Origin: CAWBJP01 sp044867425
GTDB lineage: Bacteria > Actinomycetota > Acidimicrobiia > IMCC26256 > BP-133
Assembly (NCBI GenBank): GCA_044867425.1
Contig: JBIOUX010000167.1
Span: 1-64,000, forward strand
DNA: 64,000 bases
Reading direction: 5' to 3'
Shown here: one piece after another, positions 24,786 through 33,828 of the stretch
Layout of the letters: every line of letters begins with the position of its first letter
Position numbering within the stretch: the first letter of the stretch is position 1
Position numbers and translations under genes: made by a program
Notes under the pieces: generated by a model
Told to the model about the DNA's origin: nothing
The model's database searches: none
The model's input: only the letters and a program-made list of their open reading frames with translations

Positions 24786-27113
24786 ATGGCCTCGAGTACC
24801 AGACACCGGCCCGGGCAGTCCCGCCCTTCGGTGAAGCGCCGCCCGGCCGGCGTCCCCCGGCGCCCGGCCCGGACCAAGGCGCCCAAGCGGCAACCCCTGG
24901 TTCGCCGCCTACTCGCCTCCCTCGTCGCGTCTTTGGGCCGTCACGGCGAAGGGGTCCTTGGCGTGTCGCTGGCCACGGCCGCCGTCCTTGCCGCCATCAT
25001 CCTCTGGTTCGAGATCCCCTTTACCGGCTTCGCTGACTACCTCGCGGGCGTCGCCCTCGGCATTGCCCGCTACGCCCTGCCCCTCGCTTTCGGGGTCTTG
25101 GCCGGAGTCGTCCTCACCGGCCGCCGTCACCAACTCTTCCGCTTGAGCATCGGCCTCTTCCTCGTCACGGCCGCCCTGGCGGGGGTGCTCCACCTCGCCC
25201 GATTCGACGGCGGGGGATCGACCTTCAACGCCTGGCGCCGGGCCGGCGGCCTCCTCGGCGGAATGTCGGCCACGCCGCTGCGGGCGGCCGGGGGCCGGTG
25301 GGCGGCAGGGCTGGTCCTGGCCGCTGCCGGTGCCCTCGGCGTCCTGGTCGTGCTCCACCTCTCCTTCGGCCAGGTCGCCTCCGGCGTGAAGAGGGCCGGC
25401 ATGCTGACGCTCGGCGCCGTGCGTCTCGGTCTCCGCCGGCTGACGACGCTCTCCGCCGACAAGGAGGCGGAGCCGGACGGGCCGCCGGCCAAGCCGAAGC
25501 GGGCGCGCCCGCCCAAGCCGGGCGCCGACGCCACGGGGGGACAGGCCGTCCCCGCCATCCCCGTCTCCGGCGAGAACCTCATCCTGCAGACGGCGGCCTA
25601 CAAGGGGGAGAAGCGAGAGGCACACCAGCTCGAGTTGGGACTGCCCGCCCCCGACACGCGCTGGAAGCTGCCGCCCGTCTCGGTGCTCAGCCGCCGGGCG
25701 GCCAAGCCCATCGACCGCCGGCTCATCGAGAAGGGCGGCCAGGCCCTGGAGGCCACGCTGGGCGAGTTCGGTGTCGACGCCCGCCTGGTGGGCATGACCG
25801 TCGGGCCGACGGTCACCCGCTACGAGCTGGAGCTGGGGCCCGGTGTCCAGGTCAAGAAGGTCACCAGCCTGTCGCATGACATCGCCTACGCCATGGCCAG
25901 CCCGGACGTGCGGATCATCGCCCCCATTCCCGGGCGGAGTGCGATCGGGGTGGAGGTCCCCAACGTCCAGCGCCAGCTGGTGAACCTGGGCGACATCCTC
26001 GAGTCGGAAGAGGTGGTGCGGGCCAGCCATCCCCTCGAGGTCGGTCTCGGGCGTGACATCGCCGGGCGGGCCTGCACCGTCAACCTGGCCACCATGCCCC
26101 ACCTGCTCATCGCCGGGGCCACGGGGGCGGGCAAGTCGTCGTGCATCAACTCGCTCATCACCTCGATCCTCATGCGGACCACGCCCGAGCAGGTGAGGAT
26201 GATCCTGGTCGACCCCAAGCGGGTGGAGCTCGGCCAGTACAACGACGTGCCCCACCTGCTCACCCCGGTGGTGGTCAATCCCAAGAAGGCGGCCAACGCC
26301 CTCGACTGGGCCGTGCGGGAGATGGACCTGCGCTACGAGCTGCTCCACGAGGTGGGGGTGCGGGACATCACCGGCTACAACGCCGCCTACGACCGGGGCG
26401 ACCTGCGGGCCGACGAGGAGACGGGCACCACCTACGAGCGCCTGCCCTTCATCGTGGTGGTCGTCGATGAGCTGGCCGACCTCATGATGGTGGCCGCCCG
26501 GGACGTGGAGACGAGCATCTGCCGGATCGCCCAGATGGCCCGGGCGGTGGGCATCCACCTGGTGATCGCCACCCAGCGACCGTCGGTCGACGTCATCACC
26601 GGCGTGATCAAGGCCAACATCCCCTCCCGCCTGGCCTTCTCGGTGTCGTCGCTGGCCGACTCCCGGGTCATCCTCGACGCCGCCGGCGCCGAGAAGCTGA
26701 TCGGCCAGGGCGACATGCTGGTGGCCACCGCCAGCTCCAGCCGGGCGCAGCGCATCCAGGGAGCGTGGGTGGAGGAGGCCGACGTCCACAAGGTCGTGGC
26801 CCACTGGAAGCGCCAGACCACCGAGCTGCGCTACGTCGAGGGCCTGGCCGGCGAGGAGACGGAGGTCGGGAGGGAGGGTCCCGACCTCGACGAGCACGAC
26901 GACCTGCTCGAGGAGGCCATGGAGCTGGTGGTCCGCAGCCGTCTGGGATCGACCAGCATGCTGCAGCGGAAGTTGCGGGTAGGCTTCGCCCGGGCGGGAC
27001 GGCTCATGGACCTGCTGGAGCGGCGGGGGGTGGTCGGACCGTCCCAGGGATCGAAGGCCCGAGCGGTCCTGATGACCGTGGAAGAGCTGGAAGCGCTCCA
27101 GGAACGAAGCTAA
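24786..27113 (+). CDS. ftsK: DNA translocase FtsK/SpoIIIE
   Basis: A 775-residue membrane-anchored DNA pump that clears chromosomes from the division septum. A basic N-terminus is followed by about four membrane segments (residues 55-205: VSLATAAVLAAIILWF, IARYALPLAFGVLAGVVL, LSIGLFLVTAALAGVL, AAGLVLAAAGALGVLVVL). A short Pro/Lys linker then leads to the motor: alpha domain (GPTVTRYELELGPGVQVKKV), Walker A GATGAGKSS, Walker B VVVDELADLMM, QRPSVDVITGVIKANIPSRLAF, and the C-terminal gamma winged helix (RSRLGSTSMLQRKLRVGFARAGRLMDLLE), which reads KOPS-type sites. ATG 24786 was chosen because MASSTRHRPG follows the promoter. Confidence 0.96.
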   Translation: MASSTRHRPGQSRPSVKRRPAGVPRRPARTKAPKRQPLVRRLLASLVASLGRHGEGVLGVSLATAAVLAAIILWFEIPFTGFADYLAGVALGIARYALPLAFGVLAGVVLTGRRHQLFRLSIGLFLVTAALAGVLHLARFDGGGSTFNAWRRAGGLLGGMSATPLRAAGGRWAAGLVLAAAGALGVLVVLHLSFGQVASGVKRAGMLTLGAVRLGLRRLTTLSADKEAEPDGPPAKPKRARPPKPGADATGGQAVPAIPVSGENLILQTAAYKGEKREAHQLELGLPAPDTRWKLPPVSVLSRRAAKPIDRRLIEKGGQALEATLGEFGVDARLVGMTVGPTVTRYELELGPGVQVKKVTSLSHDIAYAMASPDVRIIAPIPGRSAIGVEVPNVQRQLVNLGDILESEEVVRASHPLEVGLGRDIAGRACTVNLATMPHLLIAGATGAGKSSCINSLITSILMRTTPEQVRMILVDPKRVELGQYNDVPHLLTPVVVNPKKAANALDWAVREMDLRYELLHEVGVRDITGYNAAYDRGDLRADEETGTTYERLPFIVVVVDELADLMMVAARDVETSICRIAQMARAVGIHLVIATQRPSVDVITGVIKANIPSRLAFSVSSLADSRVILDAAGAEKLIGQGDMLVATASSSRAQRIQGAWVEEADVHKVVAHWKRQTTELRYVEGLAGEETEVGREGPDLDEHDDLLEEAMELVVRSRLGSTSMLQRKLRVGFARAGRLMDLLERRGVVGPSQGSKARAVLMTVEELEALQERS

Positions 27114-27295
27114 TCACTCTCCGTGTTCGGTAAGTGACATGTACTCACGCTGCGCTCATAGTCTCTGAGAAATTTCCTTCCCCTTGAGCCCAGATGTGCC
27201 TATTGTGGCCTTTGTGACGGTTACGCACTGTTGGTACCCCCATCCAAGGGGTAGGTTGCTCGTCGCCGGGGAGAGGGTTTGACCGGGAGGGTCTG

Positions 27296-29374
27296 ATGAA
27301 GCGAGTCTCCGCAGCACTGGCTGTCGTCTCTGCCGTGCTTCTGATGGGCACGGCGTCCGCCAAGGTGCCCGACACGTCGGCCGCATCCCGCCTGCGCCAG
27401 CTGGGGATCATGCACCCCGAGGGCATCCCGGGGGCACCCGGTTCGGTCGCCCAACCAGAAGTCTCCGATCTCACCGATCCCGCCCCGGGTGTCGACGCCG
27501 GCGTGGTCAACACGGTCAACGACGCGGTCGAGAACGGCACGCCGCTGACCGACGAGCTGCTCGCCGGCCTGCCGCCGGAGGTGGCCGAGATCCTGAGCGC
27601 CCTGCCGTTCATGCCGGGCCCCGCCGCAGATCTCCTGCCGGTCCCACCGCCGGCCGGGCTGGCTCCGGAACCGGCGCCCGAGCCGGCACCCGCCGCGGAG
27701 CCCAAGCAGGAGCCGAAGTCGCCCCCGGCGCCGATCGTCCGGGCCCTGCCGAAGCTGCGGACGGCGGCCGGTGACCTGGCCAGTGTCTTCCCCGGCCTTC
27801 CCGCCACCGGCCACGCCGGGACGACGACCGGCAGCGTGATCCACGCCGACACGGTCACGAGTCCCGGCGACGGCACGCAGCTCGAGAAGATCGACGAGGC
27901 CTTCTCCGCTTCGACCTTCACGTCGTCTCCGATCTCGACGGCGCTCAACAACGAGTTCGCCCGCATCACCTCCCAGGCTCTGGGCGCCAATTCCGGGTTC
28001 GGCCGGGGCAGCGGGCTCGAGGTCGGGCTGGCCCAGACGTCAAGCGCCGAGCCCCAGCTCAGCCTCCAGCGGGCCGAGGCCAAGTCGCCGCCGAGCACGC
28101 CCCTCGTCACCAACCAGACCGGCCCGGTCAACGCCGATCCGGTCGCCGCCGCCAGCGCGCTGCTGGGGCAGGCCCAGAGCCGGGCTGCCGCCGCCTGCAC
28201 CACCGGTGTCGACCTGTCGTTCGGCCGGGGCTACGCCGCCGATGCCAACCTGGTCAGCAGCGGTAACGCACACCTCATCGAGAGCACGAGTCCGACCCCG
28301 CCCGCCCCGGCCGTTTCGGAGTCGAGGTCGGGGACCCGCCTGGTTCCGCAGGCGAACTCGACGCCGGGCCCCATCGCCAAGTTCGGGCTGCAGAGCGAGA
28401 CCCGCCAGATCATCGCCCCGGTGACCTTCTTCAAGGGCACGCCCAGCGAGTTCACCCTCAAGTTCGCAGGGGAATGGGTGCTGCGGGCCGTCGCCGACGG
28501 CAAGGGCGTCGGCGATGTGTTCTTCGGGCCGGGCACGGTGGAGCCTTCCGCCCCCCTGCTGACCATCCTCCAGGGCACCACCGTCACGGAAGAGCTCACA
28601 TTCGAGGACCTCTTCGGTCAGACCGGCCTCAACGTCACCCTCCCCGGTGTGGCCGAGATCGCCATCGGCGAGGAACCCCGGGCTATCGGTGGCAACACGG
28701 ACTCCAAGCCGACGGAAACCACGACCTACGCGGCGGGTGCGGTCGACGTGGCCCGAGTGGTCCTGGGCCCCGACGGCGAGTTCGGCGACATCCGCATCGG
28801 GCACATGGAGGCGGCCGTCGCCGTCCCCGCCGGGGGTATCGAGTGCGGCATCGGTCTGGTGAAGAAGTCGAGTCATGAGATCGTGAGGCCGAGCGACTCG
28901 TTCACCTGGACCGTCACCGTCACCAACCCGAACGACTGCGTCCTGACCAGCGTGAAGGTCGTCGACACGATCACCGCCGACTCGCCCATCCGCTACTCCC
29001 TCACGTCCTCCGATCCGAAGGCCAACACGGAGTCGGACAAGGGGTTGACCTGGAACGACGTCGGGCCCATCCAGCCCGGCGGGACGAAAGACCTCCTCAT
29101 CAACATGAAGGTGGCGTCCAACTCGGGCGGCGGGCTCTTCCTCGATGAGGCGGTGGCTACCGGGGTGTGCGGCCCGGCCGCCGGGGCGGCCGACGCCGGC
29201 GTCGGTGTTCCTCTCGAAGCCCGGGTGTCCCTGAACATCCCCCGGGTGCTCGGTCTGGCCGAGGCGCCGCTGAAGGGTGAGCTGCCCCGGACCGGTGGCC
29301 TGCTCGCCACCCTGCCCGCCTTCGCCCTGCTCGGTGTCGGGCTGGCGCTGCGGCGCCTGAAGGGCCGCAACTAG
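27296..29374 (+). CDS. LPXTG-anchored surface protein with DUF11-like domain
   Basis: A 692-residue exported protein. It has a signal peptide (MKRVSAALAVVSAVLLMGTASA), a long Ala/Pro/Ser-rich region including a PEPAPEPAPAAEPK stretch, a beta-rich DUF11-like domain (ECGIGLVKKSSHEIVRPSDSFTWTVTVTNPNDC), and a C-terminal sorting signal: LPRTGG, the hydrophobic helix LLATLPAFALLGVGLAL and the tail RRLKGRN. A sortase should link it to the cell wall. The ATG follows GGGAGGGTCTG. A strong terminator follows the gene. The 27114-27295 spacer shows only AT-richer promoter-like DNA. Ligand unknown. Confidence 0.85.
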   Translation: MKRVSAALAVVSAVLLMGTASAKVPDTSAASRLRQLGIMHPEGIPGAPGSVAQPEVSDLTDPAPGVDAGVVNTVNDAVENGTPLTDELLAGLPPEVAEILSALPFMPGPAADLLPVPPPAGLAPEPAPEPAPAAEPKQEPKSPPAPIVRALPKLRTAAGDLASVFPGLPATGHAGTTTGSVIHADTVTSPGDGTQLEKIDEAFSASTFTSSPISTALNNEFARITSQALGANSGFGRGSGLEVGLAQTSSAEPQLSLQRAEAKSPPSTPLVTNQTGPVNADPVAAASALLGQAQSRAAAACTTGVDLSFGRGYAADANLVSSGNAHLIESTSPTPPAPAVSESRSGTRLVPQANSTPGPIAKFGLQSETRQIIAPVTFFKGTPSEFTLKFAGEWVLRAVADGKGVGDVFFGPGTVEPSAPLLTILQGTTVTEELTFEDLFGQTGLNVTLPGVAEIAIGEEPRAIGGNTDSKPTETTTYAAGAVDVARVVLGPDGEFGDIRIGHMEAAVAVPAGGIECGIGLVKKSSHEIVRPSDSFTWTVTVTNPNDCVLTSVKVVDTITADSPIRYSLTSSDPKANTESDKGLTWNDVGPIQPGGTKDLLINMKVASNSGGGLFLDEAVATGVCGPAAGAADAGVGVPLEARVSLNIPRVLGLAEAPLKGELPRTGGLLATLPAFALLGVGLALRRLKGRN

Positions 29375-29396
29375 AAGCGGGCACATCCGAACGCGA

Positions 29397-29435
29397 CAGC
29401 GGGGCGTCTCGAGGAAGAGACGCCCCGCTGTTTGT
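29397..29435 (+). terminator. Strong rho-independent terminator
   Basis: The 14-bp perfect arms CAGCGGGGCGTCTC and GAGACGCCCCGCTG enclose a GAGGAA loop, followed by TTTGT. It lies 22 bp after the LPXTG gene stop and may also serve the convergent membrane-protein gene. Confidence 0.9.
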
Positions 29436-29459
29436 GCGCGGTAGGCGCGTGGCTTGGCG

Positions 29460-29783
29460 CTAGGCCGCCCGCAGGCCCTTGGAGCCGCCGAGGGTCTCGT
29501 CGGCGGCGGCCCGGTCGTGGGTCATCCAGCCGAAGAGGGCGCGCCAGGGGCTGGTGAGGCCGGCCACGATGAAGCCGGTCATCCACATGCCCGTGTTGGC
29601 GTCGCGCACGGTGACGCCGAACCCGTTGAACACGGAGTAGTCGAGCGCCCACACGGCGGCGAGAGCGAGAATGAAGGTGAACAGCGAGCGGAACCCGGCG
29701 ATGGCAGGGACCGCACCGTCGATGAAGTCAACGACTTTGACGACGGCGAGAGCCAGCAGCGCCACGATGGCGAACTGGTACAT
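29460..29783 (-). CDS. Small membrane protein
   Basis: A 107-residue protein with two or three hydrophobic segments (MYQFAIVALLALAVVKVVDFI; FRSLFTFILALAAVWALDYSVF; GMWMTGFIVAGLTSPWRALFGW). A GGAGG site lies about 7 bp before the ATG. Asp residues within the first two segments are notable. No family recognised. Its upstream region carries a palindromic repeat copy and a cluster of TGTCCAA half-sites, so expression may be regulated. Confidence 0.7.
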   Translation of the reverse strand: MYQFAIVALLALAVVKVVDFIDGAVPAIAGFRSLFTFILALAAVWALDYSVFNGFGVTVRDANTGMWMTGFIVAGLTSPWRALFGWMTHDRAAADETLGGSKGLRAA

Positions 29784-29810
29784 GCAACACCTCCTGGGAG
29801 AGTTTTTTCA

Positions 29811-29832
29811 TCGGGGACACCCCGAACCCCGG
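29811..29832 (-). repeat. Dispersed small palindromic repeat, copy c
   Basis: A 6-bp stem TCGGGG-ACA-CCCCGA followed by ACCCCGG; intergenic, 28 bp upstream of the small membrane protein start. Confidence 0.6.
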
Positions 29833-29859
29833 AGAAACCTTCATTGGCCTCTCAACGAA

Positions 29860-29921
29860 TTGGACTGGGCAATGTGTCCAGAGGTGACATTCTGGCCCGT
29901 TACATTTGTCCAAATTGGACA
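29860..29921. promoter_or_regulatory. Cluster of TTGGAC/TGTCCA half-sites
   Basis: TTGGAC at 29860 pairs with TGTCCA at 29875, and the near-perfect 15-bp palindrome TGTCCAAATTGGACA lies at 29907-29921. It is AT-rich for this genome. A regulator-binding region upstream of the small membrane protein is likely. Confidence 0.5.
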
Positions 29922-29932
29922 TGGCCCTGCGG

Positions 29933-30382
29933 CTAACCCCCGTTGTTCTGCAAGCGGGTGCGCAGCTCGTCGAGGAGGGAGCCGATGGCGGAGAGGTGCT
30001 CCTCGATCCGGGCCACGTAGGCCTCGGGCGAACTGTCGGGCACCTCGTCGTCCACCTCGATCTCGTTGATCACGGCTTCGGCGAACTCGGCCTGCGCGTC
30101 CGGGACGAGGATGGTGCCGGTGGCGTCCGCCCCCGGGCCGGTCCACTCGACCATGACCGAGATGCCGGCCGACTCGAGGCGGCGGCGCAGGATCTGGGCC
30201 GACAGGCGGGGGTAGTCGCCCATCTCCACCAGGTCGGTGGCGTCCAGCACATCTTCGTCATTGTCGGCCGGCTGGGCGTCGGGTGGCTCGGCCACCAGGG
30301 CGACCCGGCAGTCGCTGCAATAGCGCGAGCCCACGGTGTACTCGGCTCCGCACGACGGGCACCACACGGCGGGGGCACTCAT
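29933..30382 (-). CDS. Zinc-ribbon, DUF2007-like protein
   Basis: A 149-residue protein with an N-terminal zinc ribbon (CPSCGAEY...CSDCRVAL) and a ferredoxin-like DUF2007-type core (YPRLSAQILRRRLESAGISVMVEWTG...TILVPDAQAEFAEAVINEI). It ends in a helical tail (RIEEHLSAIGSLLDELRTRLQ). The architecture resembles the protein at 60656, so the two may be distant paralogues. The -10-like TAGACT (30395-30390) lies 7 bp before the ATG, implying a leaderless message. Divergent from rimO. Function unknown. Confidence 0.75.
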   Translation of the reverse strand: MSAPAVWCPSCGAEYTVGSRYCSDCRVALVAEPPDAQPADNDEDVLDATDLVEMGDYPRLSAQILRRRLESAGISVMVEWTGPGADATGTILVPDAQAEFAEAVINEIEVDDEVPDSSPEAYVARIEEHLSAIGSLLDELRTRLQNNGG

Positions 30383-30389
30383 GCACGGC

Positions 30390-30395
30390 AGTCTA
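30390..30395 (-). promoter_or_regulatory. Probable -10 (TAGACT), leaderless
   Basis: On the minus strand, 7 bp before the ATG at 30382, with no Shine-Dalgarno sequence. Confidence 0.4.
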
Positions 30396-30469
30396 CGAAA
30401 GGACCGGGCGTGCTGGAGGTACGGCTCGTGGCGGTGAGGGTCGTAAAGGGGGGAAGCGGCGGGGCCCGG

Positions 30470-30475
30470 TACGCT
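30470..30475 (+). promoter_or_regulatory. Probable -10 (TACGCT) for leaderless rimO
   Basis: TACGCT ends 9 bp before ATG 30485, with no Shine-Dalgarno sequence between. Confidence 0.45.
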
Positions 30476-30484
30476 TAGCTCGTT

Positions 30485-31813
30485 ATGTCCACTCCTGCCC
30501 GTCCGCCGGGGACGACCTTCTTCATCGAAACCCTGGGCTGTCCCAAGAACGCCGTCGACTCCGACAAGGTGGCGGCCACGCTCTTGGCCGACGGCCTGCG
30601 GCCGGCGGAAACCGCCGGCGACGCCGACCTGGTGGTGGTCAATACGTGCGCCTTCGTGGAGGCGGCGCGGGCCGAGTCGATCGAGACGGTGCTCGCCCTG
30701 GCCCGGGCCCGGCGGCCGGGGGCGCAGCTGGTGGTGACGGGCTGCCTGGCCGAGCGCCACGGCGCCGAGCTGGCCGCCGCCCTGCCCGAGGCCGATGCCG
30801 TGATCGGCTTCGCCGGGGAAGGGTCGATCTCGGAGGTCGTCGTGCGCCGGCCGCCCCGGGGCGGTCCCCGTGACCTGCTGGAGCTGCCCCGGCCGGCGCC
30901 GTCGGCGCCCTGGGCCTACGTCAAGGTGGCCGAGGGCTGCGACCGGACGTGCGCCTTCTGCGCCATCCCGTCGTTCCGGGGGAAGCAGCGCTCGCGCTCC
31001 CCGGAAGCCATCGAGGCCGAGGCCCGGGCGCTGGTGGCCGGAGGGGCCCGGGAGCTCGTCCTGGTGGCGCAGGACCTGGCCTGGTACGGCCGGGACACCG
31101 GCGAGCCCGGAGCGCTGACCCCCCTGCTGGTGCGGCTGGACCGGCTCTCGGCCGAAGGCCTCGTCCGCCTCCGGCTCCTCTACCTGTACCCGTCCCAGGT
31201 GCGGGATCCGCTGGTGGCGACCATGCTCGAGCTGCCCACGGTCGTGCCCTACTTCGACCTGTCCCTCCAGCACGCCGCCCCCGGTCTCCTGCGGCGCATG
31301 CAGCGGTGGGGGAGCGGCGAGCGCTTCGCCACCATCATCGACGGCATCCGGAGCCAGGAGCCGGCGGCCGCCTTCCGGTCGTCCTTCATCGTCGGGTTTC
31401 CCGGCGAGACCGAGGACGACCACGAGGAGCTGTGCGCCTTCCTGGAGGCGGCGGGGCTCGACTGGGCCGGCTTCTTCCCGTTCTCGTCCGAGGAGGGCAC
31501 GCCGGCGGCCACCATGGACGGGACCGTCCCGGCCGAGGTCGTGTCCGAGCGGCTGTCCGAGCTGGGCGAGATCCAGGACCGCATCACCCAGGCCGGACGT
31601 GACGCTTTGGTGGGGGAGAGGGTCGAAGTGCTGGTGGACAGGGGGGACGAGGGGCGCACCCACCGGGAGGCGCCGGAGATCGACGGTGTCGTGCGCCTGA
31701 GCGGGCGGCGCCGCTTCGACCCCGGCAGTGTGGTGGAGGCCGAGGTGACCGAGGCGATCGGTCCTGACCTGGTGGCGGCTCCGGTGCGGGGCCGCCTCCC
31801 CCGGGCCGGCTGA
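30485..31813 (+). CDS. rimO: Ribosomal protein S12 methylthiotransferase
   Basis: A 442-residue radical-SAM methylthiotransferase that thiomethylates an Asp of ribosomal protein S12. The UPF0004 domain has cysteines in TLGCPKNAVDSD, VVNTCAFVEAA and VVTGCLAERHG. The radical-SAM cluster motif is CDRTCAFCAIP near residue 155. The TRAM domain is C-terminal (LVGERVEVLVDRGD...). The ETLGCPKN start and the D of NAVDSD favour RimO over MiaB, which is encoded separately at 39334. It is followed without a gap by pgsA. Confidence 0.95.
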   Translation: MSTPARPPGTTFFIETLGCPKNAVDSDKVAATLLADGLRPAETAGDADLVVVNTCAFVEAARAESIETVLALARARRPGAQLVVTGCLAERHGAELAAALPEADAVIGFAGEGSISEVVVRRPPRGGPRDLLELPRPAPSAPWAYVKVAEGCDRTCAFCAIPSFRGKQRSRSPEAIEAEARALVAGGARELVLVAQDLAWYGRDTGEPGALTPLLVRLDRLSAEGLVRLRLLYLYPSQVRDPLVATMLELPTVVPYFDLSLQHAAPGLLRRMQRWGSGERFATIIDGIRSQEPAAAFRSSFIVGFPGETEDDHEELCAFLEAAGLDWAGFFPFSSEEGTPAATMDGTVPAEVVSERLSELGEIQDRITQAGRDALVGERVEVLVDRGDEGRTHREAPEIDGVVRLSGRRRFDPGSVVEAEVTEAIGPDLVAAPVRGRLPRAG

Positions 31814-32415
31814 TGAGCACCGTGCCGGGGGGGACCTCGGGCTCGTCGGCGGTGCCGGGGTTCCGTTTCGGTCCCAGCGCGCTCCTCACGCCGGCGAACT
31901 TCGTCACCGTCTTGCGCTTCGCCCTCACCCTTCCCCTGCTGGCCGTGATCTCGGCTGAAGGTGCGTCGTGGCGGGCCTGGGTGGGCTGGTGCATCCTCGG
32001 CTCGACCGACGGGCTCGACGGCTGGCTGGCCCGGCGGGACGGCACCACCCGCTCCGGGGCTTTCCTGGACCCGCTGGCCGACAAGTTCCTGGCCATCGGC
32101 GGTCTCGTCGCCCTTGCCGCCCAGGAGGTCTTCCCCTGGCTGGCGGTGGTCTTGATCGCCACCAGAGAGGTGACCGTGTCCGGCTACCGCACCTGGGCCG
32201 GGCGCCAGGGTGTGTGCATCCCCGCCCGGCGCCTGGGCAAGTTCAAGACCGTGTTCCAGCTGGTGGCGGTAGGGGTGGCGCTGTGTCCGTTGACTGACTC
32301 GCCGCCCTGGATGGCGCTGGCCGTCCTCTGGGTGGCGGTGGGGCTCACCCTGGTGTCGGGCCTCGACCTGCTCCGGAATCTCGGCCCAGCTGAGGCGGGA
32401 CCGAAACCGAGGTGA
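31813..32415 (+). CDS. pgsA: CDP-alcohol phosphatidyltransferase (PgsA-like)
   Basis: A 200-residue membrane enzyme, most likely CDP-diacylglycerol-glycerol-3-phosphate 3-phosphatidyltransferase. The family motif DGxxAR...G...D...D is seen as TDGLDGWLARRDGTTRSGAFLDPLADK near residue 68. About four to five hydrophobic segments follow, with the RE(V)TVSGYR loop between them. Its ATG overlaps the rimO stop (TGATG), and its own stop overlaps cinA (GTGA), so rimO-pgsA-cinA is one operon. Another CDP-alcohol acceptor is possible. Confidence 0.9.
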   Translation: MSTVPGGTSGSSAVPGFRFGPSALLTPANFVTVLRFALTLPLLAVISAEGASWRAWVGWCILGSTDGLDGWLARRDGTTRSGAFLDPLADKFLAIGGLVALAAQEVFPWLAVVLIATREVTVSGYRTWAGRQGVCIPARRLGKFKTVFQLVAVGVALCPLTDSPPWMALAVLWVAVGLTLVSGLDLLRNLGPAEAGPKPR

Positions 32416-33659
32416 GGTGTGACGTCCTGGCCGTGGGCACGGAGCTGCTCCTCGGCCAGCTGGTCGACACCAACAGCGCCTGGATCGGCGAGCAGCTGGC
32501 GGCGGTGGGCATCGACAGCCACCTGCACGTCGTGGTGGGCGACAACCAGGACCGCGTGGTGGAGACCATGGGCTGGCTCCTGGCCCAGAGCGACGCCCTT
32601 CTCGTGTGCGGTGGGCTCGGCCCCACGCCCGACGACCTGACCCGGGAGGCCATCGCTGAGGTGATGGGGGTCGGGCTGGTGCGCCACGAGCACCTGGTCG
32701 ACCACATCCGGGAGCTGTTCATGAGCCGGGGCCGTCCCATGTCGCCGTCCAACGAGCGCCAGGCCGACGTTCCCGAGGGGGGCCGGGCCATCGACAATCC
32801 CCTGGGCACCGCGCCGGGGCTGGCCTGTCCGGTGGACGGGAAGGTCATCTACGCCGTGCCCGGGGTGCCCTACGAGATGCAGGCCATGGTCACCGACGAC
32901 GTCATCCCCGACCTGCTGGCCCGGGCCGGGGAGCGGGCCACCATCGTGTCCCGGTCCCTGCGGACGTGGGGCTCGGCGGAGTCGACGCTGGCCGAGCGCA
33001 TCGCCGGCCGGGTCGACGCCCAGACGAACCCCACCATCGCCTTCCTGGCCCGGGGCATCGAGGGGCTCTACGTCCGCATCACGGCCAAGGCCGCCAGCGA
33101 AGCCGAGGCCCGCAAGCTGATCGAGGCGGAGGAAGCGGAGCTGCGGGCCGTCCTGGGCGACCTGGTCTTCGGGGTTGACGAGGAGACCATGGAGGCCGTC
33201 GTGCTTGGCCTGCTCCGGGAACGGGGCTGGACCCTGGCCGTGGCCGAGTCCGTCACCGGCGGGCTGGTCAGCGCCCGCCTGGTCGACGCCCCCGGCGCCA
33301 GCGACACCTTCCGCGGCGGGCTGGTGACCTACGCCACCGACGTCAAGCGCCCGGTGCTGGGGGTGACCGCGGAGAAGGTGGTGAGCGGGGAGTGCGCCAT
33401 CCAGATGGCCGAGGGGATCCGCCGCGTGATGGGCGCCGACGTCGGCCTGGGCGTGACCGGCGTGGCCGGGCCCACCGAGCAGGACGGGGAGCCGGTGGGC
33501 ACGGTGTGGTTCGGGGTGGCGCTTCCCGGCATGGCGCCCGAGGCCGTCCGGGGCCGGTTGCCCGGCGACCGGGAGCGGGTCCGGCAGTTCTCCACCATCT
33601 CGCTGCTCAATCTGCTGCGCCTCCGGCTCCTGGCCCGGGAGGGCAGCGGACTCCTCTGA
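32412..33659 (+). CDS. cinA: CinA-like protein (competence/damage-inducible, NMN amidase domain)
   Basis: A 415-residue protein of the CinA family. The N-terminal MoCF/molybdopterin-binding-like domain reads DVLAVGTELLLGQLVDTNSAWIG and CGGLGPTPDDLTREAI. The C-terminal PncC domain, which deamidates nicotinamide mononucleotide in characterised members, reads TLAVAESVTGGLVSARLVDAPGAS and GVTGVAGPTEQDGEPVGTVWFG. The GTG start overlaps the pgsA stop. In many actinobacteria cinA precedes recA; here thpR and a broken amidase come between. The stop codon's last base begins copy 2 of the 57-bp element. Confidence 0.94.
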   Translation: MRCDVLAVGTELLLGQLVDTNSAWIGEQLAAVGIDSHLHVVVGDNQDRVVETMGWLLAQSDALLVCGGLGPTPDDLTREAIAEVMGVGLVRHEHLVDHIRELFMSRGRPMSPSNERQADVPEGGRAIDNPLGTAPGLACPVDGKVIYAVPGVPYEMQAMVTDDVIPDLLARAGERATIVSRSLRTWGSAESTLAERIAGRVDAQTNPTIAFLARGIEGLYVRITAKAASEAEARKLIEAEEAELRAVLGDLVFGVDEETMEAVVLGLLRERGWTLAVAESVTGGLVSARLVDAPGASDTFRGGLVTYATDVKRPVLGVTAEKVVSGECAIQMAEGIRRVMGADVGLGVTGVAGPTEQDGEPVGTVWFGVALPGMAPEAVRGRLPGDRERVRQFSTISLLNLLRLRLLAREGSGLL

Positions 33660-33715
33660 TGGCTCTTCGCCTGGCGGCTCATCGCGATGCGGCCGGGGAC
33701 CCCAGCCCCGGCCGC
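33659..33715 (+). repeat. 57-bp dispersed element, copy 2 of 4
   Basis: Same direct-repeat head as the other copies; hairpin arms GCGGCCGGGG and CCCCGGCCGC around loop ACCCCAG. Compared with copy 3, both members of the sixth stem pair have changed (T-A to C-G). It begins on the last base of the cinA stop codon. Confidence 0.9.
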
Positions 33716-33828
33716 CCGGTCCAGCGGCCGCACCGGCTGTGACCAGGCGGCCCGGCCGGCCGGCCTACCGGCCCGGGGCGCCCAGCCGGGCGCGCTCCGC
33801 CTCAGAGCGGAGGGGGCCGCCGCCCGAG

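Noticed and set aside
33739..33828. Longer ThpR N-terminus from GTG 33739
   Set aside because: The extra 30 residues are Arg/Pro/Ala low complexity next to the repeat copy; the GTG at 33829 gives the family-typical start and size.
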